A stretch of 64,000 bases of DNA from Pseudomonas violetae (GCF_023072615.1 NZ_JAKNRW010000005.1:285179-349178), one strand, 5' to 3'; shown: positions 1-9,684, numbered from the stretch's first letter. The notes: generated from the letters alone by a model not told the origin. Numbers and translations are program-made.

Positions 1-3000
1 AAACGAACGCAAAAAGCCGTCTGAATTGCCCGAAATCCCCACGCCGCTGAGCTTCAACTCGAGCACATGCTCAAAGTTGAAGGGCATGGCGGGTATATCG
101 CCAATGACCAGCCCGGTAAAATCAAGCCTGGACTCTGCGTGCTCTGCACCTCCCACCGAGAAATCGCGCAGGCTGGTGCGCCAGCTCTCCAGCAACCGGT
201 CTGCGGCTCGACGGCGATCCACGGCGTTCACCCAGGAGCGCCGCAAGCGCGTGGCCGGGACATCGATCCACTCATTCAATCGCCTGATCATCTGGGTCTG
301 TTGCTGCTCCCATTGGACGAGGCGGTTTTCAATCTCGATGGCGCCCATGCCTTGGGCGAGCCATGCGTCGATTCTCGCGACGGCCTGGGCATCGCCCAAT
401 TGCGGATCCAGGCTTTGCAGCCTGGCGGCTGATGTGCGCGAGCCGGCTCCCTCGCCCGGGTCCAGCTCAAGCGCCAGCAACAGGTTCGGCCGCTGCGAGA
501 CCTCCACCGGGAAAAATGCCGGATCGCCTCCGGTCCTGCCCTGTGCCAGATGCTCACGGGTGATGCCCATTGGCGTCTGGGACGCCGTTCGTTGCGCGTA
601 GCCACGCACCGCCTCCAATCCTTGGGGGTTCAGGCGGCAGCCTTGCAACGAGGTCACTTCCAGCAAGCGGTCATGCCCCATCAGCGCCGCGATGGGAACG
701 TCCGTCACGGCACTGTGATTCAACGCCAGGCGACGCAGCCGGGTGAGCGTCAATATGCCTTCGGGCCATCTCACGAGCCGGGTGTGCCCCAAGTAGAGAC
801 TTTGCAAGTTAGTCAGGGCAGTGACGTCCAGCGCACCGACTCGATTGAAGGCCAGGTTCAGCGTTTGCAAGGAGGTCAGTTGGTTAAACAGCGCTTGGGT
901 GGACGGTGTGATCGTCAATTCGTTGGCCGATAGATCGAGCGCGGTGAGATGCTCCAGCTCGGCAAGGCTCTGGGGCAGCACGGTCAGTCGATTGCCGCTG
1001 AGCTCAAGGGTGCGCAGGTTGGGAAAGCCACGCAGGAACTCATTCACCTCGGCGCTGGTCAGCTTGCACGCGCCCAGGTTCAAGCGGTGAATATGCTCAA
1101 AGGTGGTATCGCCTATGGCGGGCAGATCACCCAGCGGTCCAAAACCTGACAGCTCGAGCACTGCGCTGGCCTGTGGCGCACGCCACACCGAGGGGCCCGC
1201 AACGGGTTCTTGCGACGCATAGCGGCCACGCAAACTGTTCCGCGCGCACTCGTTGATTCTCTCAGCGAACAGCTCGCGATGGTGGACGGCCATTTCCTCG
1301 CCCTCGACCCTGACCGTCCGGTTCTTCCAGGCGTCCAATTCCAGGCTCAGCTCGTTGCTTTGGCGCAGTAATGAATCGACCTGATCCAGCAGTGCCCAAC
1401 CTGTCAGGCCATCGGCATTAAATTTGGCCAATGCGTCGCCGGCGAAGGAATAATTGTCGGGCATGAGTTCCATCAAGCGCGCACGGCAATATCCGTCCAC
1501 CATTTGCGCCTCATTGACCAGATGCGCCGGGTTGTCGTGGGTATAGTTGAACGCCTTGCGCATGTGTTGCGTTTCCAGTGCGCCCCAATCCAGGCGCAAG
1601 CCCCGCCAGAGCGATTCGTGACCTTCATACAGCCCATCCGGCAGTTCCTTGATAGGCACGGCCTGCAAGTCCAGGGTTTGAAGCCTGGGCAGTTGCAATA
1701 CGCCAGCCGGCCATTGCTCCGGGGCACCAGCCAGTCGCAGTGAGCGCAGATGGGTGAGCTTGCTGAAATCCATCGACGCTGTATCGCCTTGCAGCGCCAA
1801 CGCCTCCAGCTGCGGCATGGCTTCGATTGCCTGCAACAAATCCGCCGTGTAGGGCTGGGCCGTGCCTTCGAGACTCAACTCGGTGATAGCGCTCAATTCG
1901 CGCAGCTTGCCAGCCAAGGCTGGCATGTCCTGCTCTTGTACGGTGATCTCCAGTTTGCTGACCCCGCTGAAGTTGCGCAGCATCGCATCGGCGGAGTCGC
2001 CGACCATCTGGTGACTGTTAATACGAACAGTGCGCACATGGCTGAAGTCGGCAGCCAGCTCAGGCAATGAGGCGGCACTGCGCAAGTCAATTTCGAACGC
2101 CGGCTCCAGGCCTCTGTAGAGGCCTCTGCGCCAGCAGTCACGTACGCTTACCGCGAGCTGCCTGCGAGCAGAGCTCCCTGGGCGAGTGCCGATCCAGGTG
2201 ACTAACTGGCGCTCCAATGCCTCGAACTCGCGCTGACGATTGCCCAACAGGTTGAACACTTGCTGATGGGTATCCCCGGCGCTCAAGCGGCTGCGGACAA
2301 ATCGGCTGGCTTCGGCATCGGAAACGTTTGGGTAGAGTTCTCGTACCCTGGTCACGAGACCGGCATCGGGAAAGCCGACGCCGCGGCCACTGGCCAGGTA
2401 GCCGAGTTGCCCGGACGCCAGGCGCCAGGACGGAGCGCTGGCATTGACCGGTCGTTGATTGAGTACCCGTGACATTTCCTCACGATGGGTGTTGGCGTAA
2501 CTCGCCAATTCTTCTTGCAGCGCCTGGACCGGGTCGCCCTGGAGCCCGGCACGGGTGGCGGGCGGCAGCACCTCGAGCAGCGCGCCAAACAGATTGCGGC
2601 CGTGCGCTGGAAGGCTACTGAGCGTGCCGCCGTTAGCGTCAAACGCCTGGAAAACGCCTTCGCGCTTGACCAGGTAATAACGAGTCGTAGCGTTATCAGC
2701 GCCGACACTGTCCAGCAACAGGCCGCGGGGCGAGCCCGAGCGGACTTCCACGCGCAAATCTGCCGTCCAGCCGACCACGTACTGCAAGGTGTGCACCGCC
2801 AGCCGGTCGCTGGCCACCGACGCCATGCCTTCCAGCCGCAGGCCACTCAGTGCGCGAGTCAGGGCCCCTTGCTGCAGGTGCGGGCGAATGGCCTTGGCCT
2901 GGCGCAACGACATTTTCCCGGTGCTGCGCAAACGTGCCGTCTCAGCATCACTTGACTGGTTCAGGACTTGCTGTGCTGCCTCCGGCGATAGCGTCGGGAA

Positions 3001-5565
3001 GCTGCGTTGCAGGCGCTGTATATCGGCGTTTTCCGCGAGGAATTTGGGGGCAAGCAGACGGTCGAACAGCATCTGTTTTCGCTCCAGCGCTTGATCGGCC
3101 AGGCGGTCTCTGAACATCTGCACCGGGTCTGCGCCGTCTTCCACGCTGCGGGCTCCCAACAACTGGATGCGCTGCGGTTCGTCGAGGGAGGAGACCACGA
3201 GCTCCGGCAACTTGCCGGCCCTGATTTGCGCCAGGCTGATCTTGATCGTGGGCCTCGCGCTGTGCTGGGCCTTGGGCAAACTCAAGCGCTGCGATGCCCC
3301 CCAATGCTCGGCCCCCTCGAAAACCTCCAAGACTTCGTCGAGCGGCCAATTGGGCAGATTGACCACCATAGGCGCGACCAGCTCGGCACCACTGTCGAGC
3401 CTACCTCCATTGCGCAAGCGGGCGATCAACTCGTCTACCTGCCAATCTGTCCTGAACGCGGCAATGGCCTCCGCCAGTCTCGGCGGTGGTGGCTGGTGAT
3501 CGACGTGCATCTGGCGCAAGGTATCATCGCTGACCCCGCTGGCGTCTGCGATCTGCCGCAATTGCGCATCCGCGAAGCCATCCATCTGCGGGCCCATGCG
3601 TCGCAACAGCGTCAGGCGATCCCACTCCAGAGGACGCTCATGCACATGGCGCCAGGCGCCCAGCTGGTTGTGTTGCAACAAGGGCCGATACGCTTCGGGG
3701 TTGCCGGGGTGCTGGATTCGCCATTGCTTGAGTGCTGGATCGTAGGTCTTCTCGTAGGCGTTGCCCTCTAGCTTGATGTAGGTTTTGCCTGCCACCTCAT
3801 ACTGGCCCAAGGCGTCTGGCCTCACCCCATCGAGGACCACGTCGCTCTTGTAGGCGGCAAGGTCCGGGTGCCATAGCCGCGGCTCACCGAAGGGCGTGGT
3901 GACCGTGCGCATTCCGTCGACCAACCGTGAGGCCGTAATGGGGGGTGCCTTACTGGCCACCGCACCGAGCACAGCCATGAAAGCCACGTTCTGCAGGACC
4001 GAGCCGAGATGTTGCCAGGCTTCCTCGGCATCGCCCTCCTTCCAGGCTTCGACCCCCTGATACACCTCTCGCCCCAGCTGCACCGCAGTCACCACCAGCA
4101 TCACTTCGCCCAGGCCAGGGACAAAAAAGGCGGCGACGTTGAGTACATTCAGGCCCCATTCAGTCAGATGCTCCAGGCGCTCGATCCAGGCCTGGTGGTC
4201 AACAGCGGCGGTCGGAATAGCCAACAGCCTGGCGTTGAACTTAACCCTGGCCAGATGAGCGTCGTAGCGTGCGCCGAACACCTGCGCATCAATGAATGTT
4301 TCGCTCAGGCCCAGGTTGACGTCGTCATTCCAGACCTCCTCGTACATGCCATTGCGGTAGGCTTCGGGGTTGTAGGGCGGGCCGGGCCAGACCGGATTCG
4401 GGTTCCATCGCTGGGTCTTGAGCTGGGCCTTGAGCCGGCGGAAAAACCTGGGGGATTCGTCCTGGGGCAGTAAGCCTGAGATGAAGCGTTGGAAGGTGCG
4501 CGAGCGCAGCCTGATGGCAAAGTCCTTGGCGAATGCGTCCAGGGACGAGAATTCCTTCACGGGGTTCTGCGGGTCACCGGGGATGCACACGATGATCCGC
4601 GCATGACGGTCGACCGCCAGGCTCCATACGGGTATCGGTAACAAGGCGTCGGCGATGTCCTCCAGCGTCGAGGTGGGTTTTCGCGATGCGGACCCGATGA
4701 TCAATACATCACTCAGCTGCGAGCCCAATACGGTCAATTGGCTGTACGCCACTGCACGTCCGTCAATCTGCGGACTCGAACTGCCGTCGAGCACCGCCAA
4801 CAGCGTGGCATACGCCGATTCACTGAGATCGGCCTTCATTCGCGCGATATGGGCCTGCAGGCGCAGTCGGTCCTTGTTGGCGGTGATCGTCTGCTCGCGA
4901 ACGGTTTCCGCCGTCGTGGGCGTATCAAAAACTTCGCTTAGGTGGTCCTGATACTGCTGGCCCAGATCGAGCTGCCGACACAGGCTGGCGAACTCTGCGG
5001 GGTTGATCGACAGTTTGTCGCTGATCTTGTAACGCGTGCTAAAGAACGGGTACTGATCCCGTTGATCGTAAAGCTCGTTTTTCATGGAGCCGGCTGGCGC
5101 CAGTGCGCTGGTTTCCTGCAAGGCAACTTCGTCGAACGCCTCGTCGGCCTCGAAGTTGCGTAACGCAGCCTGCAACAGCGTCTGCTCATCGGCGAGATTG
5201 GGCGCGCGCAAGTGATAGAGCATCGTGGCGGTCACGTCGGGCGACTGGCCAAATTGCTTGCTCATGGCCGCCTCCAGCAGCGGCTTGGCGAATTCGGTGA
5301 TGCCCTTGAAGTCCTTTAGTGTCGTGGCCAGCGCCTGGCTGGAGTTGTGGCTTTGTACCTGACTGTCGTACAACGCCAGGCGCAATTGCTCTGACGCCTG
5401 GGCGTAAAGCGTCGCATAGGTGCGGGCAAATTCCCCGGCGGGATCACGGACACGCACCAGGCTGTCGATATGTGACGGCGCAAGGTGTCGGGTCCAGTCA
5501 GGCAGGCGTCGCTTGATAAACGGAACATTAAATCCGTAATCAGCGGGGGGCGAGAGTTCGGGCAT
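1..5565 (-). CDS. Giant LRR protein with dermonecrotic-toxin-like N-terminus (3' end outside window)
   Basis: The frame is open from the ATG at 5565 (AGGA ten bases upstream) to the window edge, giving 1855 codons with no stop, so the gene is truncated by the window. The N-terminal ~1,000 residues resemble the DUF6543/dermonecrotic-toxin-like region of large Pseudomonas LRR proteins. This includes a hydrophobic stretch near 445-500 (FFVPGLGEVML...) and an LEWDRLTLLRRMG module also found in the two paralogues. From about residue 1100 a unit recurs three times (starting near 1103, 1402 and 1745): a helical part with conserved Trp and Arg, then a beta-strand motif (LPA..F.HV..L.L), then LRRs such as LRTLELSGNRL. 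An E3 ligase (NEL) domain would be expected beyond the window but is not seen. It is probably an exported effector-like protein; no secretion signal is visible. Confidence 0.8.
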   Translation of the reverse strand, partial: MPELSPPADYGFNVPFIKRRLPDWTRHLAPSHIDSLVRVRDPAGEFARTYATLYAQASEQLRLALYDSQVQSHNSSQALATTLKDFKGITEFAKPLLEAAMSKQFGQSPDVTATMLYHLRAPNLADEQTLLQAALRNFEADEAFDEVALQETSALAPAGSMKNELYDQRDQYPFFSTRYKISDKLSINPAEFASLCRQLDLGQQYQDHLSEVFDTPTTAETVREQTITANKDRLRLQAHIARMKADLSESAYATLLAVLDGSSSPQIDGRAVAYSQLTVLGSQLSDVLIIGSASRKPTSTLEDIADALLPIPVWSLAVDRHARIIVCIPGDPQNPVKEFSSLDAFAKDFAIRLRSRTFQRFISGLLPQDESPRFFRRLKAQLKTQRWNPNPVWPGPPYNPEAYRNGMYEEVWNDDVNLGLSETFIDAQVFGARYDAHLARVKFNARLLAIPTAAVDHQAWIERLEHLTEWGLNVLNVAAFFVPGLGEVMLVVTAVQLGREVYQGVEAWKEGDAEEAWQHLGSVLQNVAFMAVLGAVASKAPPITASRLVDGMRTVTTPFGEPRLWHPDLAAYKSDVVLDGVRPDALGQYEVAGKTYIKLEGNAYEKTYDPALKQWRIQHPGNPEAYRPLLQHNQLGAWRHVHERPLEWDRLTLLRRMGPQMDGFADAQLRQIADASGVSDDTLRQMHVDHQPPPPRLAEAIAAFRTDWQVDELIARLRNGGRLDSGAELVAPMVVNLPNWPLDEVLEVFEGAEHWGASQRLSLPKAQHSARPTIKISLAQIRAGKLPELVVSSLDEPQRIQLLGARSVEDGADPVQMFRDRLADQALERKQMLFDRLLAPKFLAENADIQRLQRSFPTLSPEAAQQVLNQSSDAETARLRSTGKMSLRQAKAIRPHLQQGALTRALSGLRLEGMASVASDRLAVHTLQYVVGWTADLRVEVRSGSPRGLLLDSVGADNATTRYYLVKREGVFQAFDANGGTLSSLPAHGRNLFGALLEVLPPATRAGLQGDPVQALQEELASYANTHREEMSRVLNQRPVNASAPSWRLASGQLGYLASGRGVGFPDAGLVTRVRELYPNVSDAEASRFVRSRLSAGDTHQQVFNLLGNRQREFEALERQLVTWIGTRPGSSARRQLAVSVRDCWRRGLYRGLEPAFEIDLRSAASLPELAADFSHVRTVRINSHQMVGDSADAMLRNFSGVSKLEITVQEQDMPALAGKLRELSAITELSLEGTAQPYTADLLQAIEAMPQLEALALQGDTASMDFSKLTHLRSLRLAGAPEQWPAGVLQLPRLQTLDLQAVPIKELPDGLYEGHESLWRGLRLDWGALETQHMRKAFNYTHDNPAHLVNEAQMVDGYCRARLMELMPDNYSFAGDALAKFNADGLTGWALLDQVDSLLRQSNELSLELDAWKNRTVRVEGEEMAVHHRELFAERINECARNSLRGRYASQEPVAGPSVWRAPQASAVLELSGFGPLGDLPAIGDTTFEHIHRLNLGACKLTSAEVNEFLRGFPNLRTLELSGNRLTVLPQSLAELEHLTALDLSANELTITPSTQALFNQLTSLQTLNLAFNRVGALDVTALTNLQSLYLGHTRLVRWPEGILTLTRLRRLALNHSAVTDVPIAALMGHDRLLEVTSLQGCRLNPQGLEAVRGYAQRTASQTPMGITREHLAQGRTGGDPAFFPVEVSQRPNLLLALELDPGEGAGSRTSAARLQSLDPQLGDAQAVARIDAWLAQGMGAIEIENRLVQWEQQQTQMIRRLNEWIDVPATRLRRSWVNAVDRRRAADRLLESWRTSLRDFSVGGAEHAESRLDFTGLVIGDIPAMPFNFEHVLELKLSGVGISGNSDGFLRSF

Positions 5566-5713
5566 AAGGTCTATCCTGATGGCTGTGGGTAAGCCATCAG
5601 GAAATCACGCCCCTCCCCGTACCTGGCGGTACATACTTATCGGGGCGAGTGAACTGACGCGGTTCATTGACTATGCTTACGGCACAGACTCAACGCGGTA
5701 CGACGGGGGGAAT

Positions 5714-5935
5714 ATGGACGATCCAGTGGACAACAACAAACCGCCAACCTTCTGGCAGATGTTGCACAGCGTCATGGCGGCGGCATTCGGGGTTCAGAGC
5801 GGGAAAAACCGGGCTCGAGACTTCACCCATGGCAAACCCAGTCACTTTGTAATCCTGGGAATTGTGTTCACCGCGGTGTTTGCGTTGACGTTGTTTGCCA
5901 TCGTCAAGCTGGTGCTGCACCTGGCGGGCATCTGA
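5714..5935 (+). CDS. DUF2970 family small membrane protein
   Basis: A 73-residue protein starting at ATG 5714 (MDDPVDNNKPPTFWQML). It is preceded by a GGGGGGAA Shine-Dalgarno-like run. The frame is open further upstream, but that extension has no good start and is not conserved-looking. The N-terminal half is basic and amphipathic (SVMAAAFGVQSGKNRARDF), and a single hydrophobic helix near residues 47-70 (VILGIVFTAVFALTLFAIVKL) fits the DUF2970 family, in which a short cytosolic segment precedes one membrane helix. Function is unknown in the family. It sits 148 bp from the divergent LRR gene and converges with the periplasmic binding protein gene, whose stop is 8 bp away. Confidence 0.7.
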   Translation: MDDPVDNNKPPTFWQMLHSVMAAAFGVQSGKNRARDFTHGKPSHFVILGIVFTAVFALTLFAIVKLVLHLAGI

Positions 5936-5943
5936 GATCGCTG

Positions 5944-7017
5944 TCAGTGCATCAGGGTGAGCATGCTGAAGGGGTACCGGTAAGACGCCGGGCGACCTTT
6001 TGCCGACAGGCGCCGGAAATCCACCTGATAATCGGTCGAAGTCTTCATGGCCAGCAGGCGCTTGGCCTGCGTTTGATCGATCACTTGCAACAACGCAATC
6101 ATCCGGTCTCGTCCCCCGTGCCGACTCAGATCCACACCGAGTTCATGGTCATGCACCTCCACCAGCGCCCAGCCGCCAAGGGTAAAGTGCCCGCCCACTA
6201 ACACGCTCAGGCGTCCGTCCACCTTTGCCTGCAAGGCCAAAGGCGAGTTATTGACCGCACTGAAAAGTGCGTCCTTGCCCGGAACCCCGCCTACCTCCGA
6301 ATACGCCTGCATCGCGCCGAACGCCATTTCGTCATTGGCTGACCACACCAGAGTCACTTTCGGATAGCGCTGGAACAGCATTCGGGCTTGCTCATACGCC
6401 CGCTGCCGGATCCAGCCGCTATACACCAATTGGCGCAAGCGTACCTCCGGATGTTCAGCCAAGGCGCGATACATGCCTTGCTCGCGCAAATGGGCAGAGG
6501 GCGTGATCTTCAAGCCGGAAAAGGCCAGCAACTCGATCACCTGACCGGGCGCGGCAGGCGGATGCTGGCGAATCAGTTCCTTGAGCATCAGGTAGCCGCC
6601 CTCCTCGTCATTGGTCACCAGACTGCCCAGCAGGTCAGGACGCTCCCCCAGCAGGCTTTTCTGATTGTCCGTCAGGGTCGCGTTGACCATGAACAGCTTC
6701 ACCCCACTGCCCTGGGCCAGGCGCAAGATTTGCGGGGCAACGTATTGTTCGTTGACGAAGATCAGGTAATCCGGACGGTGTGGCCCCTGCAAGGCCTGAC
6801 GGGCTTGCGCCAGGGTCAATTCCGGCATGCGATCGCTATAGAGCACCTGCAGGTCAATGCCCAGGTCATCCGCCGCCGCTCGCATGAACTGCGCGTAGCT
6901 CACCCAGAAGTTTTCGTTGGTGCCACCGGGACTTAGGAACAGCACCGATTCGGCGCGCGCAACCGGGCCCCAGGCAGCGCTGAATGCCAGCAATAGAGTG
7001 AAGAAGTATTTGAGCAT
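5944..7017 (-). CDS. Periplasmic sugar-type ABC substrate-binding protein (orphan)
   Basis: A 357-residue protein from ATG 7017 (MLKYFFTLLLAF). The start is chosen because a clean signal peptide follows, with likely cleavage after ARA near residue 22; an 11-residue upstream extension would bury it. The mature protein has the layout of type-1 periplasmic binding proteins (RbsB/LacI-like): an opening strand and glycine turn (VLFLSPGGTNENFW), YLIFVNEQYVAPQIL, VWSANDEMAFGAMQAYSEVGG, and a long C-terminal lobe. The VWSANDEMAFGA segment matches the family's conserved ligand-domain hinge. No permease or ATPase gene lies next to it, so it either serves a distant transporter or acts as a sensor. Ligand is unknown. 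Confidence 0.75.
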   Translation of the reverse strand: MLKYFFTLLLAFSAAWGPVARAESVLFLSPGGTNENFWVSYAQFMRAAADDLGIDLQVLYSDRMPELTLAQARQALQGPHRPDYLIFVNEQYVAPQILRLAQGSGVKLFMVNATLTDNQKSLLGERPDLLGSLVTNDEEGGYLMLKELIRQHPPAAPGQVIELLAFSGLKITPSAHLREQGMYRALAEHPEVRLRQLVYSGWIRQRAYEQARMLFQRYPKVTLVWSANDEMAFGAMQAYSEVGGVPGKDALFSAVNNSPLALQAKVDGRLSVLVGGHFTLGGWALVEVHDHELGVDLSRHGGRDRMIALLQVIDQTQAKRLLAMKTSTDYQVDFRRLSAKGRPASYRYPFSMLTLMH

Positions 7018-7132
7018 TGGTCGTCCGGGCCCCGAAAATCCGCCGCGCATTATAGCCAGCGAACCCCGGTAAATCGGCCTTTACTGCAGATTTTGTCTGA
7101 CAACCGTCGGCACCAGGCCCGGACGAGGTTGG

Positions 7133-7246
7133 TTATTGATGACTGACCCAGAAAACAGCAGTACCCACGACCAGGATGATCAGGAACAAAATGGCCCAGG
7201 CATCCACCGTACTATCGGGTTTTGAAGCTTTGGTAGGGTTGCTCAT
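7133..7246 (-). CDS. 37-residue single-helix membrane protein
   Basis: A short reading frame from ATG 7246 (MSNPTKASKPDSTVDAW), preceded by GAGG at a suitable distance. After a polar N-terminus of about 18 residues, a single hydrophobic helix (AILFLIILVVGTAVFWV) reaches almost to the C-terminus (SHQ). It is transcribed divergently from the sulfite reductase gene. My recollection is that a protein of this type is common beside this locus in Pseudomonas, but I cannot verify it here. The upstream in-frame extension to 7318 lacks a ribosome binding site. No function can be assigned. Confidence 0.55.
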   Translation of the reverse strand: MSNPTKASKPDSTVDAWAILFLIILVVGTAVFWVSHQ

Positions 7247-7538
7247 TGCATCGCCTCTTGTCGGTTTTATCGGTGATTGCAGGAAGACTCGCTCACAGTT
7301 AAGACGACGATTGCCCACACCACAAACGTGGGTTTGGTAACAACGATTCTCGTTAGTCGTTTTGGTTCTTTACATATACTCAAACATCACTTTTGCGCAT
7401 AACTACAAACTGGTATCTTGCCCCGGCTCCGTTGGGAGTGCGCGGCCGTGCGCGCAGAATCGCCGAGGCACTATCGGACTTCAGCAAGCCTCACATGCAG
7501 CTGGAACCGACCGGCCCAAGCCTGAGAACAGGACTTAT
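7247..7538. promoter_or_regulatory. Divergent intergenic region upstream of the sulfite reductase gene
   Basis: This 292-bp stretch separates the 37-residue membrane protein gene from the sulfite reductase gene and should hold both promoters. It contains an AT-rich block at about 7340-7410 (TTCTTTACATATACTCAAAC), unlike its GC-rich surroundings. In pseudomonads, sulfite reductase genes are commonly under CysB control, and this AT-rich block is the likeliest place for a CysB site, but I cannot define a precise operator by eye. The sulfite reductase ATG at 7539 follows ACAGGA. Confidence 0.35.
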
Positions 7539-9197
7539 ATGTACGTATACGACGAGTACGATCAGCGGATCATCGAGGACCGCGTCAAGCAGTTCCGTGA
7601 TCAGACCCGACGCTATCTGGCAGGCGAGCTGAGCGAAGAAGAATTCCGCCCCCTGCGCCTGCAAAATGGCCTTTACATCCAGCGTTTCGCGCCGATGTTG
7701 CGGGTCGCGGTGCCTTACGGCCAGCTGACTTCGCGCCAGACGCGAATGATGGCCAAGATCGCCCGTGACTATGACAAGGGCTATGCCCACATAAGCACCC
7801 GACAGAACGTGCAGTTCAACTGGCCGGCGCTGGAAGACATCCCGGATATCCTGGAGGAACTGGCCACCGTGCAGATGCACGCAATCCAGACCAGCGGTAA
7901 CTGCCTGCGCAACGTCACCACCGACCAGTTCGCTGGCGTCGCTTTCGATGAGTTGATTGATCCGCGCCCATGGTGCGAGATTGTCCGCCAGTGGACTACC
8001 TTCCACCCTGAATTCGCCTACTTGCCCCGCAAGTTCAAGATCGCGATCAACGGTTCGACGTCCGACCGTGCCGCCATAGAAGTGCATGACATTGGCCTTG
8101 AACCGGTGCATAACGCGGCGGGCGAGCTCGGGTTCCGAGTTCTGGTCGGGGGCGGCCTGGGCCGTACCCCAGTGGTCGGCGCCTTCATCAACGAATTCCT
8201 GCCGTGGCAGGACCTGTTGAGCTACCTCGACGCCATCCTGCGTGTCTACAACCGCTATGGCCGTCGTGACAACAAATACAAGGCGCGGATCAAGATCCTG
8301 GTCAAGGCGCTAACCCCTGAAGTCTTTGCCCAGAAAGTCGACGCGGAAATGGAGCACCTGCGCGGTGGTCAGACCACCTTGACCGAAAGCGAAGTGCATC
8401 GGGTCGCCAAGCACTTCGTCGACCCCGACTACCAGGCGCTGGACGATCAGAGCGCGGCATTGACCGAACTTGACCAGCAGCACCCGGGCTTCGCCCGCTG
8501 GCGCACGCGCAACACCCTGGCGCACAAGAAGCTGGGTTACGTCGCCGTGACACTGTCGTTGAAACCGACCGGCGTTGCCCCGGGGGACATCACCGACAAA
8601 CAACTCGATGCCGTTGCCGACCTGGCTGATCGCTACAGCTTTGGCCAGCTACGAACGTCCCACGAGCAAAACATCATTCTGGCGGACGTCGAACAGTGCC
8701 AACTGTTTAACCTGTGGGGTGAACTGCGTGAGCAAGGGTTCGCCACGCCGAACATCGGCCTGTTGACCGACATCATTTGCTGCCCGGGCGGTGACTTCTG
8801 CTCCCTGGCCAACGCCAAATCGATCCCGATCGCCGAATCGATCCAGCGTCGTTTCGATAACCTGGACTACCTGTTCGACATCGGTGAACTGGACCTGAAC
8901 ATCTCGGGCTGCATGAACGCCTGCGGCCACCACCACGTCGGCCACATCGGCATTCTCGGGGTGGACAAGAAAGGTGAAGAGTTCTACCAGGTCTCCCTGG
9001 GGGGCAGCGCCAGTCGCGATGCGAGCCTGGGCAAGATCCTCGGCCCGTCCTTCGCCCAGGAAGCCATGCCTGACGTGATCGAGAAGCTGATCAACGTGTA
9101 CGTCGAACAACGTACCGAAGACGAGCGCTTCATCGACACCTACCAGCGTATCGGCATCGACCTCTTCAAGGAGCGCGTCTATGCAGCGAATCATTAA
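7539..9197 (+). CDS. cysI: Siroheme/[4Fe-4S] sulfite reductase (CysI-type, single polypeptide)
   Basis: A 552-residue protein that catalyses six-electron reduction of sulfite to sulfide in assimilatory sulfur metabolism. The start at 7539 (MYVYDEYDQRIIEDRVKQF) is preceded by ACAGGA; the upstream open extension is leader sequence. The two ferredoxin-like repeats of the family are present (FAPMLRVAVPYGQLTSRQ and YVAVTLSLKPTG...ISDL-like segments). The cluster/siroheme ligands are Cys415-x5-Cys421 (CPGGDFC) and Cys458-x3-Cys462 (SGCMNACGHHH). The sulfite/nitrite reductase family is certain. Sulfite is preferred because the partner gene is a DUF934 protein, as at the P. aeruginosa cysI locus. It overlaps the next gene by 17 bp, so the two are probably translated together. 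Confidence 0.93.
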   Translation: MYVYDEYDQRIIEDRVKQFRDQTRRYLAGELSEEEFRPLRLQNGLYIQRFAPMLRVAVPYGQLTSRQTRMMAKIARDYDKGYAHISTRQNVQFNWPALEDIPDILEELATVQMHAIQTSGNCLRNVTTDQFAGVAFDELIDPRPWCEIVRQWTTFHPEFAYLPRKFKIAINGSTSDRAAIEVHDIGLEPVHNAAGELGFRVLVGGGLGRTPVVGAFINEFLPWQDLLSYLDAILRVYNRYGRRDNKYKARIKILVKALTPEVFAQKVDAEMEHLRGGQTTLTESEVHRVAKHFVDPDYQALDDQSAALTELDQQHPGFARWRTRNTLAHKKLGYVAVTLSLKPTGVAPGDITDKQLDAVADLADRYSFGQLRTSHEQNIILADVEQCQLFNLWGELREQGFATPNIGLLTDIICCPGGDFCSLANAKSIPIAESIQRRFDNLDYLFDIGELDLNISGCMNACGHHHVGHIGILGVDKKGEEFYQVSLGGSASRDASLGKILGPSFAQEAMPDVIEKLINVYVEQRTEDERFIDTYQRIGIDLFKERVYAANH

Positions 9198-9675
9198 GAA
9201 CAACGAAGTCGTCGACGAAACCTGGCACCTGCTGCCCAAGGACTTCAATATCGACGAGATCAGCAACTGCGATGACCTGATCGTCCCTCTGCAACTGTGG
9301 CGTGAACACAGCCGAATGCTCAAGGCCCGCGATGGCGGCCTTGGCGTGTGGCTGGATGCGGATGAAGAAGCGGAAGAAATCGGTGATGACGTGGACCAGT
9401 TCCAGGTCATCGCCCTGAACTTCCCCGCCTTCACCGATGGTCGCAACTATTCCAACGCCCGCCTGCTGCGTGACCGCTATGGCTTCAAGGGCGAGCTGCG
9501 GGCGATCGGCGATGTGCTGCGCGATCAGCTGTTTTACCTGCGTCGCTGCGGTTTTGATGCCTTCGCCTTGCGCGCCGACAAAGACCCTTACGAAGCGCTG
9601 GACAGCCTCAAAGACTTCTCGGTGACCTATCAGGCCGCCACTGACGAACCGCTGCCACTGTTTCGTCGTCGCTGA
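9181..9675 (+). CDS. DUF934 protein, sulfite reductase partner
   Basis: A 164-residue soluble protein (MQRIIKNNEVVDETWHLLPK) starting 17 bp inside the end of cysI. DUF934 proteins occur almost always directly downstream of CysI-type reductases and are thought to help sulfite reduction, possibly as an electron-transfer or assembly partner; the mechanism is not settled. The hallmark C-terminal segments are present: FTDGRNYSNARLLRDRYGFKGELRAIGDV and LFYLRRCGFDAFALR (each cited here only as position markers near residues 82-110 and 118-133). It is followed by a strong symmetrical terminator. Confidence 0.9.
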   Translation: MQRIIKNNEVVDETWHLLPKDFNIDEISNCDDLIVPLQLWREHSRMLKARDGGLGVWLDADEEAEEIGDDVDQFQVIALNFPAFTDGRNYSNARLLRDRYGFKGELRAIGDVLRDQLFYLRRCGFDAFALRADKDPYEALDSLKDFSVTYQAATDEPLPLFRRR

Positions 9676-9684
9676 CGCGTTACA

